Shown here: positions 37,744 to 45,379 of the stretch, piece after piece
How the letters are laid out: the number at the start of each line of letters is the position of its first letter
How positions within the stretch are numbered: the stretch's first letter is position 1
Source of the DNA: Scortum barcoo
Lineage: Eukaryota > Chordata > Actinopteri > Centrarchiformes > Terapontidae
Assembly (NCBI GenBank): GCA_023238725.1
Contig: CM041553.1
Coordinates: 6,285,001-6,349,000, forward strand
DNA length: 64,000 nt
Reading direction: 5' to 3'
Made by a program: the position numbers and the translations under genes
Notes under the pieces: model-generated
What the model saw: the letters and a program-made list of their open reading frames with translations, nothing else
Databases searched by the model: none
What the model was told of the DNA's origin: nothing

Positions 37744-39362
37744 CGTGCTAGTATGTATACATGCACACGCTCCTACCTCCAAGTCATCCAGAGAGCGGGC
37801 CAGGCTGAGGCGTTTGGAGCGTCCAAAAGAGCGTCTGGCTGAGGAGCGCTGGGGGAGAGGAGGGAAGCCCATGGTCAGACCACGGAACCGACCACCCTGA
37901 GGAGAGATATAGAATATATACATGTTAGCTTCACATGCTACATGTAATACAGTACATGTAGGTAGGGGTGGTAATCTAAATGTCAGAGAGAAACGCTGCT
38001 TCTAATCGCTCGACCAGGTGAGAAAACACATATGGTGATAATGAGTGTCTTTGTGTGAAGTGTGTTTACACTGCTGATGAACTGTGGACTGTGTGAACTA
38101 TGACAGCCAGAGGCAATGCCTTGAGTCTCTTTGTCTGTTGTCACATGTTGAATGAATAAGTGTCAATTAAATAAAGACACAGGATAACACGTAAACAGTC
38201 TTACATGAGATTTGTGCGGCGTTGCCTGACATTTACGTGTGCATGTCCATTTAAGATGGGTTCCTTTTTTCCCCACCTCAGTGTTAAATTCCACATGTTA
38301 GACGCAGGCATGTACTGTTTTGCATGCAGTTCCAGGCAGTACTTTAGTCAACTCCCTGCCACAGCCATAGTAGTGACACATACTGACATACAAACATGGA
38401 CATGATAACAACAACACTTATAGACCTGTGTCTGAGAAAGTATGTTGTTGCATTGTATTGCATTATTGTTCACTTAATGTACTTTCATTTAGTAATAATA
38501 GCGTATACAAAGACTGGAGGATGGTGTAACGATTTTGCAAGGAGTACTGCTCTGTAAACCCACACACTGGAATGAAGTTAAAGCTGGCCAGCTGTTGCAT
38601 GATGCCATAAACTGCTGCCTAAAATGAGCACATGAGAAAATTAGTCTTTGGGTCATCAAGATTTATTGTCCAAAGCCATCTAACAATGATGTAACTGCAG
38701 TGAGTAGTGCTGTAAACCAAAGAGGAGAAGACGCCTATTCTTGTGTTGCCTTCAGAAGTCTACAATTAGACTTTTAACAGCTGTTGTCCTTTCGTCTATA
38801 GAGAGTGACAGAAATATTCTGCTTCTTTCTCTCCTCACACAAATGGCATTTTGTGAATCTCTGCACACCGCAGAGTGTACATATCAGTGGACCTCAGTTG
38901 ACTAATGAGTAATTAATCAATGCTGACAGGCTCCAGAGGCCAAACTGTGACACATGTTGAATCTGACTGGCTGATTAGGAACAGGCCTTGTCGGCATTTC
39001 ATCAGAAGATGACCAGTGGTGTTGCCTGGATACTGAGTCAACCCTTCGTCTGTATGTGTCTGTGTGTGTGTGTCAGATAACACAGATCTCAACACTCCAT
39101 TACGTATGCGAAGACAAACATTCTCATATGACCCCTGTTTAACCTTAAGTCTTCTTTGTGATGGCAATGAAGCAAAAAGTAAACCAAAGGTTTCATGAGA
39201 GATGCTAGATTTGGATTAAAAAGGAGATGATGAAGTGTTGATCTGACTCAGCGGTGCTGAGGTTGTTTTGGGTGTGGCTGTGCCAGAGCTTTTTCAGAGA
39301 AGCACTACATTTTAATGGAAAACTCACAGCTCCTATCTGTGCAGTTGATCTTCCTCCTCCTC

Positions 39363-39401
<39 letters not shown>

Positions 39402-42400
39402 TATCAATGTCAGAGAAAAGAGGCATCCTTCCTGTTTACAACAACACAGCTGTCAATATAAAAACCAAACACACACACACACACACCACGTATTCCTTGT
39501 AAACAATAACCGCTCCAGTATAACGGAGGCTGCAATGTGTCAAAGTCTAACAAATATAGTCAGTGTAACAGAGCAGTTCTCTCTTGAAACGTACCACTCT
39601 GTAGCACATTGCAAGAGTCAAGGTTCAACTACTTGTTTGTGTCTGTTTTCAGTATTTCTAAATACTATAAGTGACTCAAATTTCAGATCTGAGTAGACCA
39701 AAATCATGTCTGTGTTCTTGTCATTTCAGGTACAAAGAGACTTCCAAAATGAAGGTCTAGATTTTTTAATGAAAAATAGTTTCTCGTGAGGCTTAGTTAG
39801 TGAAACAGTGCCATCATGTGGCAAACATTAAAAAACAATTGCGGATCATGCATAAAAGCCTCTCTCAGCTAAAGTATATATAATAGGTAACATTTCAGTG
39901 CTTATACTTATAAGAAAGTATTCCTTATAAGAAAGAAGAGCTACTTCATCAATACAGCATTGCTACATTTATCACAGCAGAATCAGCATTTCATTTTGAT
40001 GACTGGTAATAATGGCTTACCATGACAGCCACAGCCTCCAAAGCTCTGCCTCTACAGTCAGAGGACATTGTTCAAAGAGGTTAACATCCACCTTCCTGTC
40101 ACTGTCACACTCTACCCTGCCTCTGGCCTTGTGAACACTTCCTCTGATTGTCCCCTGGGGGTCCCTGGGACCCTGTCCACCACAAGTTTTACTGAGGGAA
40201 GCACCAGCCTCCTTCAGTATCAAGAAAATAAGAGTCTATCCCCCGGTACTCAACTAATATGTATATGCAGAGAGAGACAATGCAGCTGTTTCCTACATAC
40301 TCCTTATGCTTCTGTATGAGCATTTCACCAGGCGCTGTAGAGAGGTTAATGCAGAAGGAATCCAGTCAGGCTGGATATATCTTTCACTTTCTGTCTCGTT
40401 TCTATTGTTTTGAAACAATGAACAGTCAGTCATTAGTGCACTGTACCTCAACGCAAAACAAAACGTATTCTTATGAAATAATGCAGCTAAAGTATTAAAC
40501 TCTAGTCTAATCTTTATTGGAATAGTTGAACAGTTGTTTTCATTTACTCTGTCACATTACTAATGTAACTATGCTGGTGGGAATCTCATTAATACTGAAA
40601 TGTATACAAAAAACTTTACTTCATTAAAGGTTGTCTAAAGCCTGCTCTGCTGAGTCTCATTAAGGTGGGAAACAGGTGGTTTTCAGGTAAAGGCAGATGC
40701 CTGGCTGGTGCATAATACATGATCTGATACTGGAGCAGTGGGGATAAATAACTTATCAATCTACTTGTACTAAGTCTGGGGACAGAGCCAACACGGGTGC
40801 TCACATTATTCAGTATAGAGTTGGGATGTTTGGTGGGGTGACCAAGGTTCATTGCGACGTTCAGAACCTCTGAAAAGTTTACAACTGAGTGAGAAAGAAA
40901 CTTCATTCAAGGTCTGAAAGACTGTTAAATTCTAGGCCTTGAAAAGGAGAGGGTGAGAATGTGATGGAGAGCGGTAGGATGAATGCAGATGGATTTATAG
41001 CCTCAATAAACTGTCTTGGACACACTCTAGTCAGAGTAAATTTCCACAGCAGGATTGTGTGATGGGGGATGCTACCTGCTGCCTGGGCTTCTCGTCTCAT
41101 AGTCAGTTTTAACACAACTCTCCCAAAACCCCACAGCCCTCAAACTGGCACAGCATAACCCACTATTGAATGCAGTATTGTAGTGGGACTGGCCATCTAT
41201 TGGGTTGAAGTTTTGGAATGAAAAATGAATTTAAAAAAAAGATAACTGGTTGCAAAATCAATGGAACTACTGATTAAGTTTACAACTTAATTAATAACAT
41301 ACCTTTTTCTCTCCCTTCTTTGCATTCCCTCGTTTCTTCTCTCTTTCACCTCTCTCTGCTCCAGTTCTCTCCCTGTCACCAGCACCAAACAGCTTCTTAG
41401 CCCACTCATCTTTCTGAACAGCCAGCCGGTGGGTGTGGGAGTGGGGATGGGAAGGAGGAGGAGGCTGGCTCCCTCCAGGTGGTGGCAGGTGGTCTCCAGG
41501 GGCCAGTGGCGCCCGGTAGCGGTCGGCCGGGATCTTATTCATGGGTGGGGGCAGGGTGCTGCAGTTAGCTGATGACCATCCGTCGGTGGATTCGGCGTAG
41601 GACTCCTGATCGCTGCTCAGGCCTTGGAGGTGGCTGTGGTGGTGCTGCTGACGCCAGTCTCTCAGCACATGGACTGGCAACCACCGCTGCTGCTCCACCC
41701 CTACTCCTCCGCCCCCTCTCTTTTCTCCTCCGCCCACAGCTCCTCCCCGCTTCCCCGGTGAATAGTGGTGTGGGTGGACCCCTCGAGAGTGCCTGCCGGG
41801 GACATCGGGGTGAGGCAAGGGGAGAGGGTGAGGGAGGTCAGCCAGGTGTGGTTCATGACGGTAGTGGCCATTTCTCAGAGCTGGCGGGGGAGGAGGTGGA
41901 GGGTGAGGGGCTGCGGCTCCTAGGGTGGGGCTCCAAGCCTGCTGAGACGAAGGTGGGCTGTCCCAGTGGCGAGGCCCAGAAATGTGGTTGTGGTTCGGGG
42001 GACCTCCGAGGTCTACTAAGAGCACTCTGTTGCTCTTCTCCTCAGGTAAAAAGTTGCCGATCCCACTGTCACTGTTGCTACTGGTGCTGTGGTTCTGCTG
42101 GGCGTCGTTGTCTGGATCATGGAATGCCCGGGCCCGGACTCCCTCAATGTTGTCTCCCATGTCCCGGTAGAGGACGGAGACAAACTGGAGGAGAGGCTGA
42201 GAACTTGGCGGGAATTCCAGGCAGCCTCCTGTGTCTGGGTCGGGGGTGCACTCAAAGCCAAACCTCCGGGCTACACCTAAATGGACCTTCAGAAACAACA
42301 GTCACAGTGAGAGTGTCAGTGTCACTTCTCAGGGACAAATGTGAATCACTGCATATTGGTAGTACATCTCACTGACTTTAGATTTTCTATAGAACAGTCA

Positions 42401-44632
42401 GGCACTGGCAAAAAGTTTAGGTACTAAAAGGTACTAAACACTAAACCATATGTACTTATCTTACATACTCATTCCTTTATTTAAATGATAATTATGGTAT
42501 TTCAAACTGTATTTATTCATATGTCAACTGCTGCTTTCTGTTAATAAAAAAGTTAAAACTTTTTTTGCATTTGAGAGATGAAATTATTTTAAAGAGAAAA
42601 AAAGTAAGAAAGAAAAAGTTCATTTCTCAGTCAGAGGTATTTAAAAAAACAGTACCAAAACTATGGTACTGTTTTTACACTGCTGCTAAAAAAAAAAGTA
42701 AAACAATTCCCAGGGTCCTTTTCTACTATTTCAACCCCAATGAGAACAGTGGTCAGGATTTTAAACCATTAAGCCTGCGGAACATCTTTTTATAACAGCA
42801 CTGACGTAGCACTTGGACACTGTGTTCATTTTGTGTTTGTAAAATCCAGATGTTATTAACAAAAAAGTGGGGGGAAAATCCAATATAATAATGTTACAAT
42901 TAAATAGGAATGGCCTAGATATATCTGAGTAAACACATTTATTATTTTCAAGTTTTCTATTGATATTATGATAAACTGAACAGTTATCTCCTTTGAAGTG
43001 TGATGTGACTCCCCTTACTCTATCTCATCCCTGTCTTTCTTTTCATACCTGGTGGTGACAGAGGTCTGGGTCCACGATGAACACGTGACAGGAAGTCCTT
43101 AAACTGCCCTCTTCATCTCGTCCGTTGCTGAAGTGAAAGTCATCGTGGTCGTCAGTGGCCTGCATTGTGACCAGTCCGAAGAACCGGCGGTCATCAGGAC
43201 AACAGGCGCTGAAGGCCAGTTTTTCTGCAGGATAGGTGGCCAGAACCTGACCTCTGTCGCTGCACAGACGCACACTGTCATGCATGACCTGGTAGGACAG
43301 AGTTCATATGCATGAGAATATGACACCAGGGAAAGTAAGAGAGACTATTACAGACAGACATAATTTATAACAATGTGTCAGACTTTCCATGTTGATATGC
43401 TTTATTTATATTTCTGAAATAAACTAGTGTGATAAAATCTTGACTTATTTGCAGCTGAGTGCACAACCAGATAAGCTTGATAAGTTTACAAGTAGTTTAG
43501 ATTAAGCTGCAGTTTTTATTAAATTAAAAATACAGTTAATAAGGTATTATCATCAGGTGGTAAACAAAACATTCAATCGCACCTTCATAAGGACCAGTGA
43601 ATGGATCTTTTGCTCGGCCCTGAGGCGCCTCATGCTGCATCTGATAGCCTGGAGGCTGTCATTCTCCAAGCTCGTCCCTATGGAGGCCAGTTCTATGGAG
43701 CCCAGATAGCCGACAATCATGCCCACATTGAGGATGCCTTCACTGGGCTCCAGGACCAAGTCGGCCCCATCTCCCACATCCAGGTCCTGCTCGTCATGGT
43801 GGAGGTGGAGATGACGGAAGTCTGATTCCAGGAAGACTGAGTCGTCATTCAGCACTTGGGCCATCTCTTCCTCAGAGAGCAGGTTCGGGTTGCTCTGAGA
43901 ACGAGAGGGGTTCCGATATGAAGGGAACTCTGGATCAGATACCGGACGTGGCTTTGACGATGAGCTCACTCCGGGCCTGTCCTTGTCTGAGCTGCTGGAG
44001 GAGTGGCTGGAGTTCTCAAAGATCATGTTAAAAATTCCTCCGGACTGCAGCTCTGCAACAACTTTCTCCGCCCTGTTGATGCCCTGCTGCTTAGGATCCA
44101 GTTTGGGTTTGTACCACCCCCCGCGGGCTCCTGACCTGCTGTTATTGTTGTTGTTAATGCTGTTGTCATAGAAACCATCCAACTCATCATCACTTGAGCA
44201 GGAGTCCAGGTAAGATGCTGCCACTGTGTTGCTGCTATGGTGACGACTTCCAGTGGTGCGTTGGTGGTGATGGTGCCGCCTGTGGCGCTCTCCCTCAGCG
44301 ATGACCAGTTTCAAGACACCAGAGCAGCGGCCAATCAGTTTGACCACATCTTCATGCGACGCCTTGGAGACATTGATGTCGTTGACGGAGAGGATGTAGT
44401 CTCCCGAACGCAAGCCTACATAGTCTGCTGGGCTCCCTTTCAGGATGCAGCTGAGGACACACGGACTTTGGCCTGTCAGCGTAAAGCCGTACCCTGTTCT
44501 TCCTCTCGCCACCTCCACGGCCCTGATGCGACCCTGCTGCGTGGAGGAGGACATCGGTGGAGGCTGAGGCAGATTGAGCCCACTGCCACCGCATGGCCGC
44601 CTTTTGGACGATGCATCCACTTGCCTGAACAT
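5115..44632 (-). CDS. rgs12: rgs12, regulator of G-protein signalling 12, long form (18 coding exons)
   Basis: RGS12 is a GTPase-activating protein for Gi/o alpha subunits and a scaffold for Ras/MAPK signalling. Coding exons: 44632-43583, 43288-43049, 42286-41303, 37896-37777, 18541-18520, 12630-12461, 11596-11504, 11342-11199, 9957-9775, 9367-9217, 8930-8836, 8566-8354, 8063-7990, 7847-7721, 7609-7513, 7376-7324, 6408-6198, 5722-5115. They sum to 4635 nt with consistent phase, giving 1544 residues (human about 1447). Domains seen: PDZ about 38-114 (loop YGFT), PTB about 300-465, RGS about 843-961, tandem RBDs about 1107-1260, GoLoco about 1340-1362 with the DDQR triad. The start is set at MFRQVD because the mammalian protein also begins MFR; an in-frame ATG at 44659 would add nine residues and has a stop just upstream. 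Linkers are longer and richer in His and Pro than I recall for mammals. Whether this is the a or b teleost copy cannot be told. Confidence 0.95.
5730..5749. repeat. (AC)n microsatellite at rgs12 last-exon acceptor
   Basis: In sense this is (UG)n ending about 6 nt before the CTGCAG acceptor of exon 18. A second, longer CA-rich block lies at 5822-5887 in the same intron. Confidence 0.95.
6122..6175. repeat. (GA)n microsatellite, (CU)n in rgs12 sense
   Basis: An almost perfect 54-bp dinucleotide run. In the rgs12 sense it is (TC)n starting about 22 nt after the donor of coding exon 17. Confidence 0.95.
6198..6408 (-). CDS. rgs12: rgs12 coding exon 17: pre-GoLoco linker
   Basis: This 211-nt exon ends KRKQKKINIDEAE, the conserved run into the GoLoco motif. 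The acceptor CACCAG|GGCTCT is chosen because it is the one near here that preserves phase 0 from exon 16. Other AGs upstream (for example after ACTTCAG) lead to stops. The central part (PHSPCGP to SVSLHK) is poorly conserved, so the 5' limit is less certain than the 3' limit. A long CU repeat follows the donor. Confidence 0.82.
6409..7323. other. rgs12 intron 16
   Basis: 0.9 kb with a G homopolymer near 6519-6529. No coding signal was found that would replace or extend exons 16 and 17. Confidence 0.6.
7324..7376 (-). CDS. rgs12: rgs12 coding exon 16
   Basis: This 53-nt exon has acceptor ATTCAG|CAGAC and donor CAACA|GTAAGA. It encodes ADKQKVVAP and a short Ser/Thr-rich tail. The ADKQK start matches human RGS12. 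Phase 1 in, 0 out. Confidence 0.85.
7513..7609 (-). CDS. rgs12: rgs12 coding exon 15: RBD2 end
   Basis: This 97-nt exon encodes LEPLDLGLPISNLDGLRVVL. Its acceptor (GATGCAG) is preceded on the sense strand by an interrupted UG repeat instead of a normal polypyrimidine tract. Exit phase is 1. Confidence 0.94.
7613..7650. repeat. interrupted (AC)n microsatellite at rgs12 exon 15 acceptor
   Basis: The run of ACAC with AGAC interruptions becomes UG/CUG-rich in sense, immediately upstream of GATGCAG. Confidence 0.93.
7721..7847 (-). CDS. rgs12: rgs12 coding exon 14: second Ras-binding domain
   Basis: This 127-nt exon encodes LDLVPINRSVGLKAKPTKPV and TEVLRPVVAKYGL, nearly identical to the human second RBD. 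The donor is CGCATT|GTAAGT, phase 0. Confidence 0.96.
7990..8063 (-). CDS. rgs12: rgs12 coding exon 13: end of RBD1
   Basis: This 74-nt exon has acceptor CTCAG|CCACTT and donor TTTCAG|GTATGA. It encodes PLVLDQDCMTLCSRDLRLEK and then RTLF. Exit phase is 2. The LRLEKRTLFRLDL junction with exon 14 is conserved in human. Confidence 0.94.
8354..8566 (-). CDS. rgs12: rgs12 coding exon 12: first Ras-binding domain
   Basis: This 213-nt exon is phase 0/0. It encodes CNISLPDGSCCSVPLRAGVS and then ADLFLVGG-like sequence (AIDLFLVGGEK), the start of the first RBD ubiquitin-like fold. RBDs of RGS12 bind activated Ras and Raf and support its scaffold role in MAPK signalling. Confidence 0.95.
8836..8930 (-). 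CDS. rgs12: rgs12 coding exon 11: Ser-rich linker
   Basis: This 95-nt exon has acceptor TTTCAG|ATTTC and donor AATGAG|GTCAGT. It encodes RRESQGSLSSGASLEL, matching the RRESQGS block of mammalian RGS12. Entry phase is 1 and exit phase 0. Confidence 0.92.
9217..9367 (-). CDS. rgs12: rgs12 coding exon 10: basic linker
   Basis: This 151-nt exon has acceptor TTATAG|GAGGAC and donor CTACA|GTTAGT. It encodes KSKSGRSLNE and RRKGMFFSWSRNRS, a basic linker conserved in RGS12. Exit phase is 1. Confidence 0.93.
9550..9569. repeat. homopolymer A tract in rgs12 intron 9
   Basis: Twenty consecutive A on the plus strand. Comparable A or T tracts elsewhere: 51254-51279, 54910-54933 and 61754-61772. Confidence 0.9.
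9775..9957 (-). CDS. rgs12: rgs12 coding exon 9: RGS end and linker
   Basis: This 183-nt exon is phase 0/0. It encodes IFNLMKFDSYTRFLKS and YQECMLAEVEGRPLPD, closing the RGS domain. A Ser/Thr-rich segment ending STPKK follows, close to the human sequence. Confidence 0.96.
9958..11198. other. rgs12 intron 8
   Basis: 1.2 kb containing a purine-rich block (about 10000-10200) and a GT repeat; no exon-like signal. Confidence 0.65.
10716..10738. repeat. (GT)n microsatellite in rgs12 intron 8
   Basis: A 23-bp GT run in the 1.2 kb intron between the exons at 9957 and 11199; the intron otherwise shows nothing notable. Confidence 0.9.
11199..11342 (-). CDS. rgs12: rgs12 coding exon 8: RGS domain
   Basis: This 144-nt exon is phase 0/0, acceptor CTTCAG|CTCTCT and donor CTGCAG|GTAGTG. 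It encodes RAREIYNSFL, ATTPVNIDSQAQLADDIL and PEMFKEQQLQ, characteristic of the RGS12/RGS14 subfamily. Confidence 0.96.
11504..11596 (-). CDS. rgs12: rgs12 coding exon 7: RGS domain
   Basis: This 93-nt exon is phase 0/0 and encodes EFLKKEFSEENILFWQACEF, a core RGS signature containing the conserved EEN and FWxACE residues of the G-alpha contact surface. Confidence 0.96.
11597..12460. other. rgs12 intron 6
   Basis: 0.86 kb of AT-rich sequence interrupting the RGS domain between PVGVRYFS and EFLKKEF; nothing else recognised. Confidence 0.65.
12461..12630 (-). CDS. rgs12: rgs12 coding exon 6: pre-RGS linker and RGS start
   Basis: This exon is 170 nt, acceptor GAACAG|AGCTC and donor TTCTCG|GTACTA. 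It encodes DNSLNSNASLPSVQS, then the RGS domain opening RRVASWAVCFERLLQDPVGV. Entry phase is 1 and exit phase 0. It is the first exon common to all three predicted start sites. Confidence 0.95.
14088..14205 (-). mobile_element. fragment of the same dispersed repeat family, opposite strand
   Basis: CATCCATCCATTCTCCTGAC, CGCTCATCC, GGCTGGAGTCAG and TCACCAGTTTATCACAGAGA match, in reverse orientation, the 3' end of the family seen at 22152-22395. It is in rgs12 intron 5. Confidence 0.6.
15390..15471 (-). CDS. rgs12: rgs12 candidate alternative first coding exon B (short isoform)
   Basis: An ATG at 15471 (A at -3, G at +4) opens 27 codons, MDGGAWLPLRIRYLPRWHHT then GSYQLYP. It ends at donor CCCAG|GTGAGG in phase 1, the phase of exon 5's exit. 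It therefore joins exon 6 in frame (giving P-E-LNSVEL). The product would be about 766 residues. The frame stays open upstream to an ATG at 15573 through a CA-repeat-derived segment, so the true start could be earlier. Past the donor the frame also stays open, which I take as chance. This N-terminus is not one I can recall from other species. Confidence 0.55.
15541..15788. repeat. three microsatellite blocks in rgs12 intron 5
   Basis: CA at 15541-15559, GA at 15628-15649 and CA at 15758-15788. They lie just upstream (in gene sense) of candidate first exon B, so they could be part of its promoter or 5' UTR. Confidence 0.9.
16590..16900 (+). mobile_element. 5' part of a MITE-like repeat (same family as 2800-3470)
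   Basis: It starts AGTGGTGGAAAAGTATTCAG, then contains TATTCATTATGCAGAAGGGTCC and GGCTAATTTTAACTACTGTG-like segments typical of the same fish family. It lies in rgs12 intron 5. The 3' half is missing or too decayed to see. Confidence 0.65.
18520..18541 (-). CDS. rgs12: rgs12 coding exon 5: 22-nt microexon
   Basis: The acceptor TTCTTTACAG and donor GTGAGTAG flank 22 nt. They read SAAVSDGE across the junction, matching the SATVSDGE segment I recall for human RGS12 between LDDLE and the Ser-rich pre-RGS linker. Entry phase is 0 and exit phase 1; omitting it would shift the frame between exons 4 and 6. It lies alone between introns of about 19 kb and 5.9 kb. Confidence 0.88.
21390..21426. repeat. 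near-perfect inverted repeat, 16/17-bp arms
   Basis: CCTGGTCATTCCTGTG (21390-21405) and CACAGGGAATGACCAGG (21410-21426) pair fully with a single bulged base and a 4-nt loop. Confidence 0.92.
22152..22395 (+). mobile_element. tRNA-like SINE-type repeat, decayed
   Basis: It contains GGTGGTGCAGTGAACTGTCG, CCTCACAGCACGAGGG, a B-box-like GGTTTGAACCC, TTTCTCCGGGTAGTCC and GACTCTAAATTGCCC. This is the signature of a very abundant teleost dispersed repeat. It lies in rgs12 intron 4 and has no coding capacity. The family name is not certain from memory. Confidence 0.75.
24341..24375. repeat. inverted repeat with poly(A) loop
   Basis: ACTTCCTGATT (24341-24351) and AATCAGGAAGT (24365-24375) are exact reverse complements separated by a pure A tract. 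Confidence 0.9.
28156..28199. repeat. perfect inverted repeat, 17-bp arms
   Basis: CAAAGTTAAAACTGAGC (28156-28172) and its exact reverse complement (28183-28199) flank a 10-nt loop, in rgs12 intron 4. Confidence 0.93.
30764..30781. promoter_or_regulatory. 18-bp perfect palindrome centred on an E-box
   Basis: ACAGATCACGTGATCTGT is fully palindromic with TCACGTGA at its core, the preferred site type of MITF/TFE and USF bHLH-ZIP factors. It lies about 470 bp downstream, in gene sense, of candidate first exon A. Function is inferred only. Confidence 0.4.
31249..31296 (-). CDS. rgs12: rgs12 candidate alternative first coding exon A (short isoform)
   Basis: An ATG at 31296 opens 16 codons, MEQQTLSVDSETAADP, ending at a consensus donor CCA|GTGAGT in phase 0. 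That is exactly the phase needed to join microexon 5 (SAAVSDGE). An in-frame TGA lies eight codons upstream with no coding acceptor between, which fits a first exon. The product would be about 762 residues with RGS, RBDs and GoLoco but no PDZ or PTB. Short RGS12 forms from internal promoters are known in mammals; I cannot match this N-terminus from memory. The 5' end of the exon is unknown. Confidence 0.6.
33358..33570 (+). repeat. local duplicated segment, copy 1
   Basis: It shares ordered blocks with 34141-34345: GGCTGCATTTGTCT, then TAAACATTCGGGCTTTAAAT, then CAATTAGCTCGGAAAAGT. It is a diverged direct repeat about 780 bp apart, with no coding signal. Confidence 0.75.
34141..34345 (+). repeat. 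local duplicated segment, copy 2
   Basis: It contains AAGCTGCATTTGTCT, TAAAACATTAAAGCTTTGAA and CAATTACCTCGGAAAAGT in the same order as copy 1. Flanking similarity (GGGCC.T.AC.CG and CATCTGTATAGCTGGTGATT) extends on both sides. Confidence 0.75.
35991..36023. repeat. (CA)n microsatellite in rgs12 intron 4
   Basis: A 33-bp perfect run. Smaller CA/GT runs of the same intron lie at 24867-24892, 27541-27560, 29986-30012, 30117-30140, 30258-30275 and 31193-31210. Confidence 0.93.
37703..37740. repeat. (GT)n microsatellite, (CA)n in rgs12 sense
   Basis: A perfect 38-bp run about 36 nt downstream of the exon 4 donor in the gene's orientation. Confidence 0.95.
37777..37896 (-). CDS. rgs12: rgs12 coding exon 4
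   Basis: This 120-nt exon is phase 0/0, with acceptor CCTCAG|GGTGGT and donor TTGGAG|GTAGGA. It encodes QRSSARRSFGRSKRLSLARS followed by LDDLE, a Ser/Arg-rich block strongly conserved in RGS12. It is the last exon specific to the long form. A long (CA)n tract on the sense strand begins about 36 nt after its donor. Confidence 0.93.
37897..41302. other. rgs12 intron 3
   Basis: 3.4 kb with a compound microsatellite at 39364-39402 and nothing else recognised. Confidence 0.65.
39364..39402. repeat. (CT)n(CA)n compound microsatellite in rgs12 intron 3
   Basis: About 18 bp of CT followed by about 21 bp of CA. Confidence 0.93.
41303..42286 (-). CDS. rgs12: rgs12 coding exon 3: PTB C-terminus and long linker
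   Basis: This is a 984-nt, phase 0/0 exon. It closes the PTB domain (GVARRFGFECTPDPDTGG, then FVSVLYRDM). Islands conserved with other RGS12 proteins follow: SNSDSGIGNF, EEKSNRVLLVDLGG, WLPVHVLRDW, STDGWSS and KIPADRYR. They sit in a linker with Pro, His and Gly runs. The high GC content produces long antisense open frames on the plus strand (for example 41572-42375), which I regard as shadows. Confidence 0.94.
42287..43048. other. rgs12 intron 2
   Basis: 0.76 kb AT-rich intron within the PTB-coding region; nothing recognised. Confidence 0.65.
43049..43288 (-). CDS. rgs12: rgs12 coding exon 2: middle of PTB domain
   Basis: The acceptor is CTACCAG|GTCATG and the donor is CACCAG|GTATGA; 240 nt, phase 0 on both sides. 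It encodes YPAEKLAFSACCPDDRRFFG and CHVFIVDPDL, which are typical of the RGS12 PTB fold. Confidence 0.95.
43583..44632 (-). CDS. rgs12: rgs12 coding exon 1: PDZ domain and start of PTB
   Basis: This exon encodes about 350 residues. The PDZ domain includes VEVARGRTGYGFTLTGQ and ends near LKLVIAEG. A His-rich run (RRHHHHQ) follows, then the conserved GGIFNMIFEN segment, then the PTB start ILNVGMIVGYLGSIEL. The exon ends in phase 0 at LVLMK, with donor AAG|GTGCGA. The PTB half contains a Cys (AIRCSMRR) where I recall Gly in human. The alternative upstream ATG is at 44659. Confidence 0.95.
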
Positions 44633-44659
44633 TGTGCCAGGGAACGTCCTCTTGTCCAT

Positions 44660-44898
44660 CGATTTGGTGAGTTTCAATCAGTCATTATACGCGTCCCCCG
44701 GGCTCTGCTCGGGCAGGAACGCAGGACATATCCAGGGTATTGTCTTCTTGTCAAACTGCTCTGCTGTCAAGCTGCTACGAAAAGATGAGCAGCGGCTCTA
44801 AATGCAGCAGACGGGTGAAAGTTTGGCCTCAGATCTGGCACAGCCTCGCTACTGCAGCACTCCCATCCTGGTGTCACTCTGCTCCCAGGCTCAGATAC
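44660..44898 (-). other. rgs12: rgs12 5' UTR part of first coding exon (predicted)
   Basis: A good acceptor, TTTGTTTTGTGCTGTGTTGCTGCAG|GTATCT in sense, ends just before 44898. That makes this stretch the likely 5' UTR upstream of the PDZ exon. An in-frame TGA lies shortly upstream of the 44659 ATG. A second possible acceptor (TTTTCGTAG) sits near 44775. The exact boundary is inferred. Confidence 0.5.
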
Positions 44899-45379
44899 CT
44901 GCAGCAACACAGCACAAAACAAAGTCACCCTCATTAACATTGGTTTTCTGTCTTTACCTGAGCATCTATCACACTTTTTATTTTTTACAAATATGGAAAT
45001 ATGGATCAAACATGCTGTCTGTCTGGTCTATACGGAGGCTTAACGACTGATTGTGGTTTTAAAATGTCAAAAAAAGTTATATTTTACTATTACTGATCAT
45101 ATTAGTAGTTAACAGTGCATGTTGAGGGGACGGAGTTCACACACAGTCCCACCTGTGCAGGGTGGAGTCAGCAGCTCTGTCCAATCAGAAACGAGGTTTT
45201 CAAAGCAGCAGCACACCTGCCAGGTAAGACGAAGACAGAGCCGGTCTGTAACAGCCGTTTGGTCCAGGTAACTTCAGCTTCAAACTTTTTTAATTCGCTT
45301 ATTATCGACAGGGACAGTGGCTTTTGTTTCTGTGAGACAACACAAACAGTTTCAGACATTAACTGTGAAGGAAACGTTA

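Larger units (their letters stand above)
18542..37776. other. rgs12 intron 4 (19.2 kb)
   Basis: It holds candidate first exon A, a SINE-type repeat, three hairpins, an E-box palindrome, a local duplication and many CA/GT repeats. Short open frames here are isolated, unlike known proteins and often repeat-derived. No nested gene or RNA gene was recognised on either strand. Confidence 0.65.

Noticed and set aside
41572..42375. 267-codon open frame on the plus strand
   Set aside because: It is exactly antisense to rgs12 coding exon 3, whose GC-rich third positions suppress stops. The product is low-complexity and unlike any known protein.
44237..44788. 183-codon plus-strand open frame
   Set aside because: Antisense to the rgs12 PDZ exon; no splice or start context supports it.
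45200..45280. Plus-strand donors CCAG|GTAAGA and CCAG|GTAACT near the rgs12 promoter
   Set aside because: They could belong to a divergent non-coding transcript, but no exon or poly(A) evidence was found.
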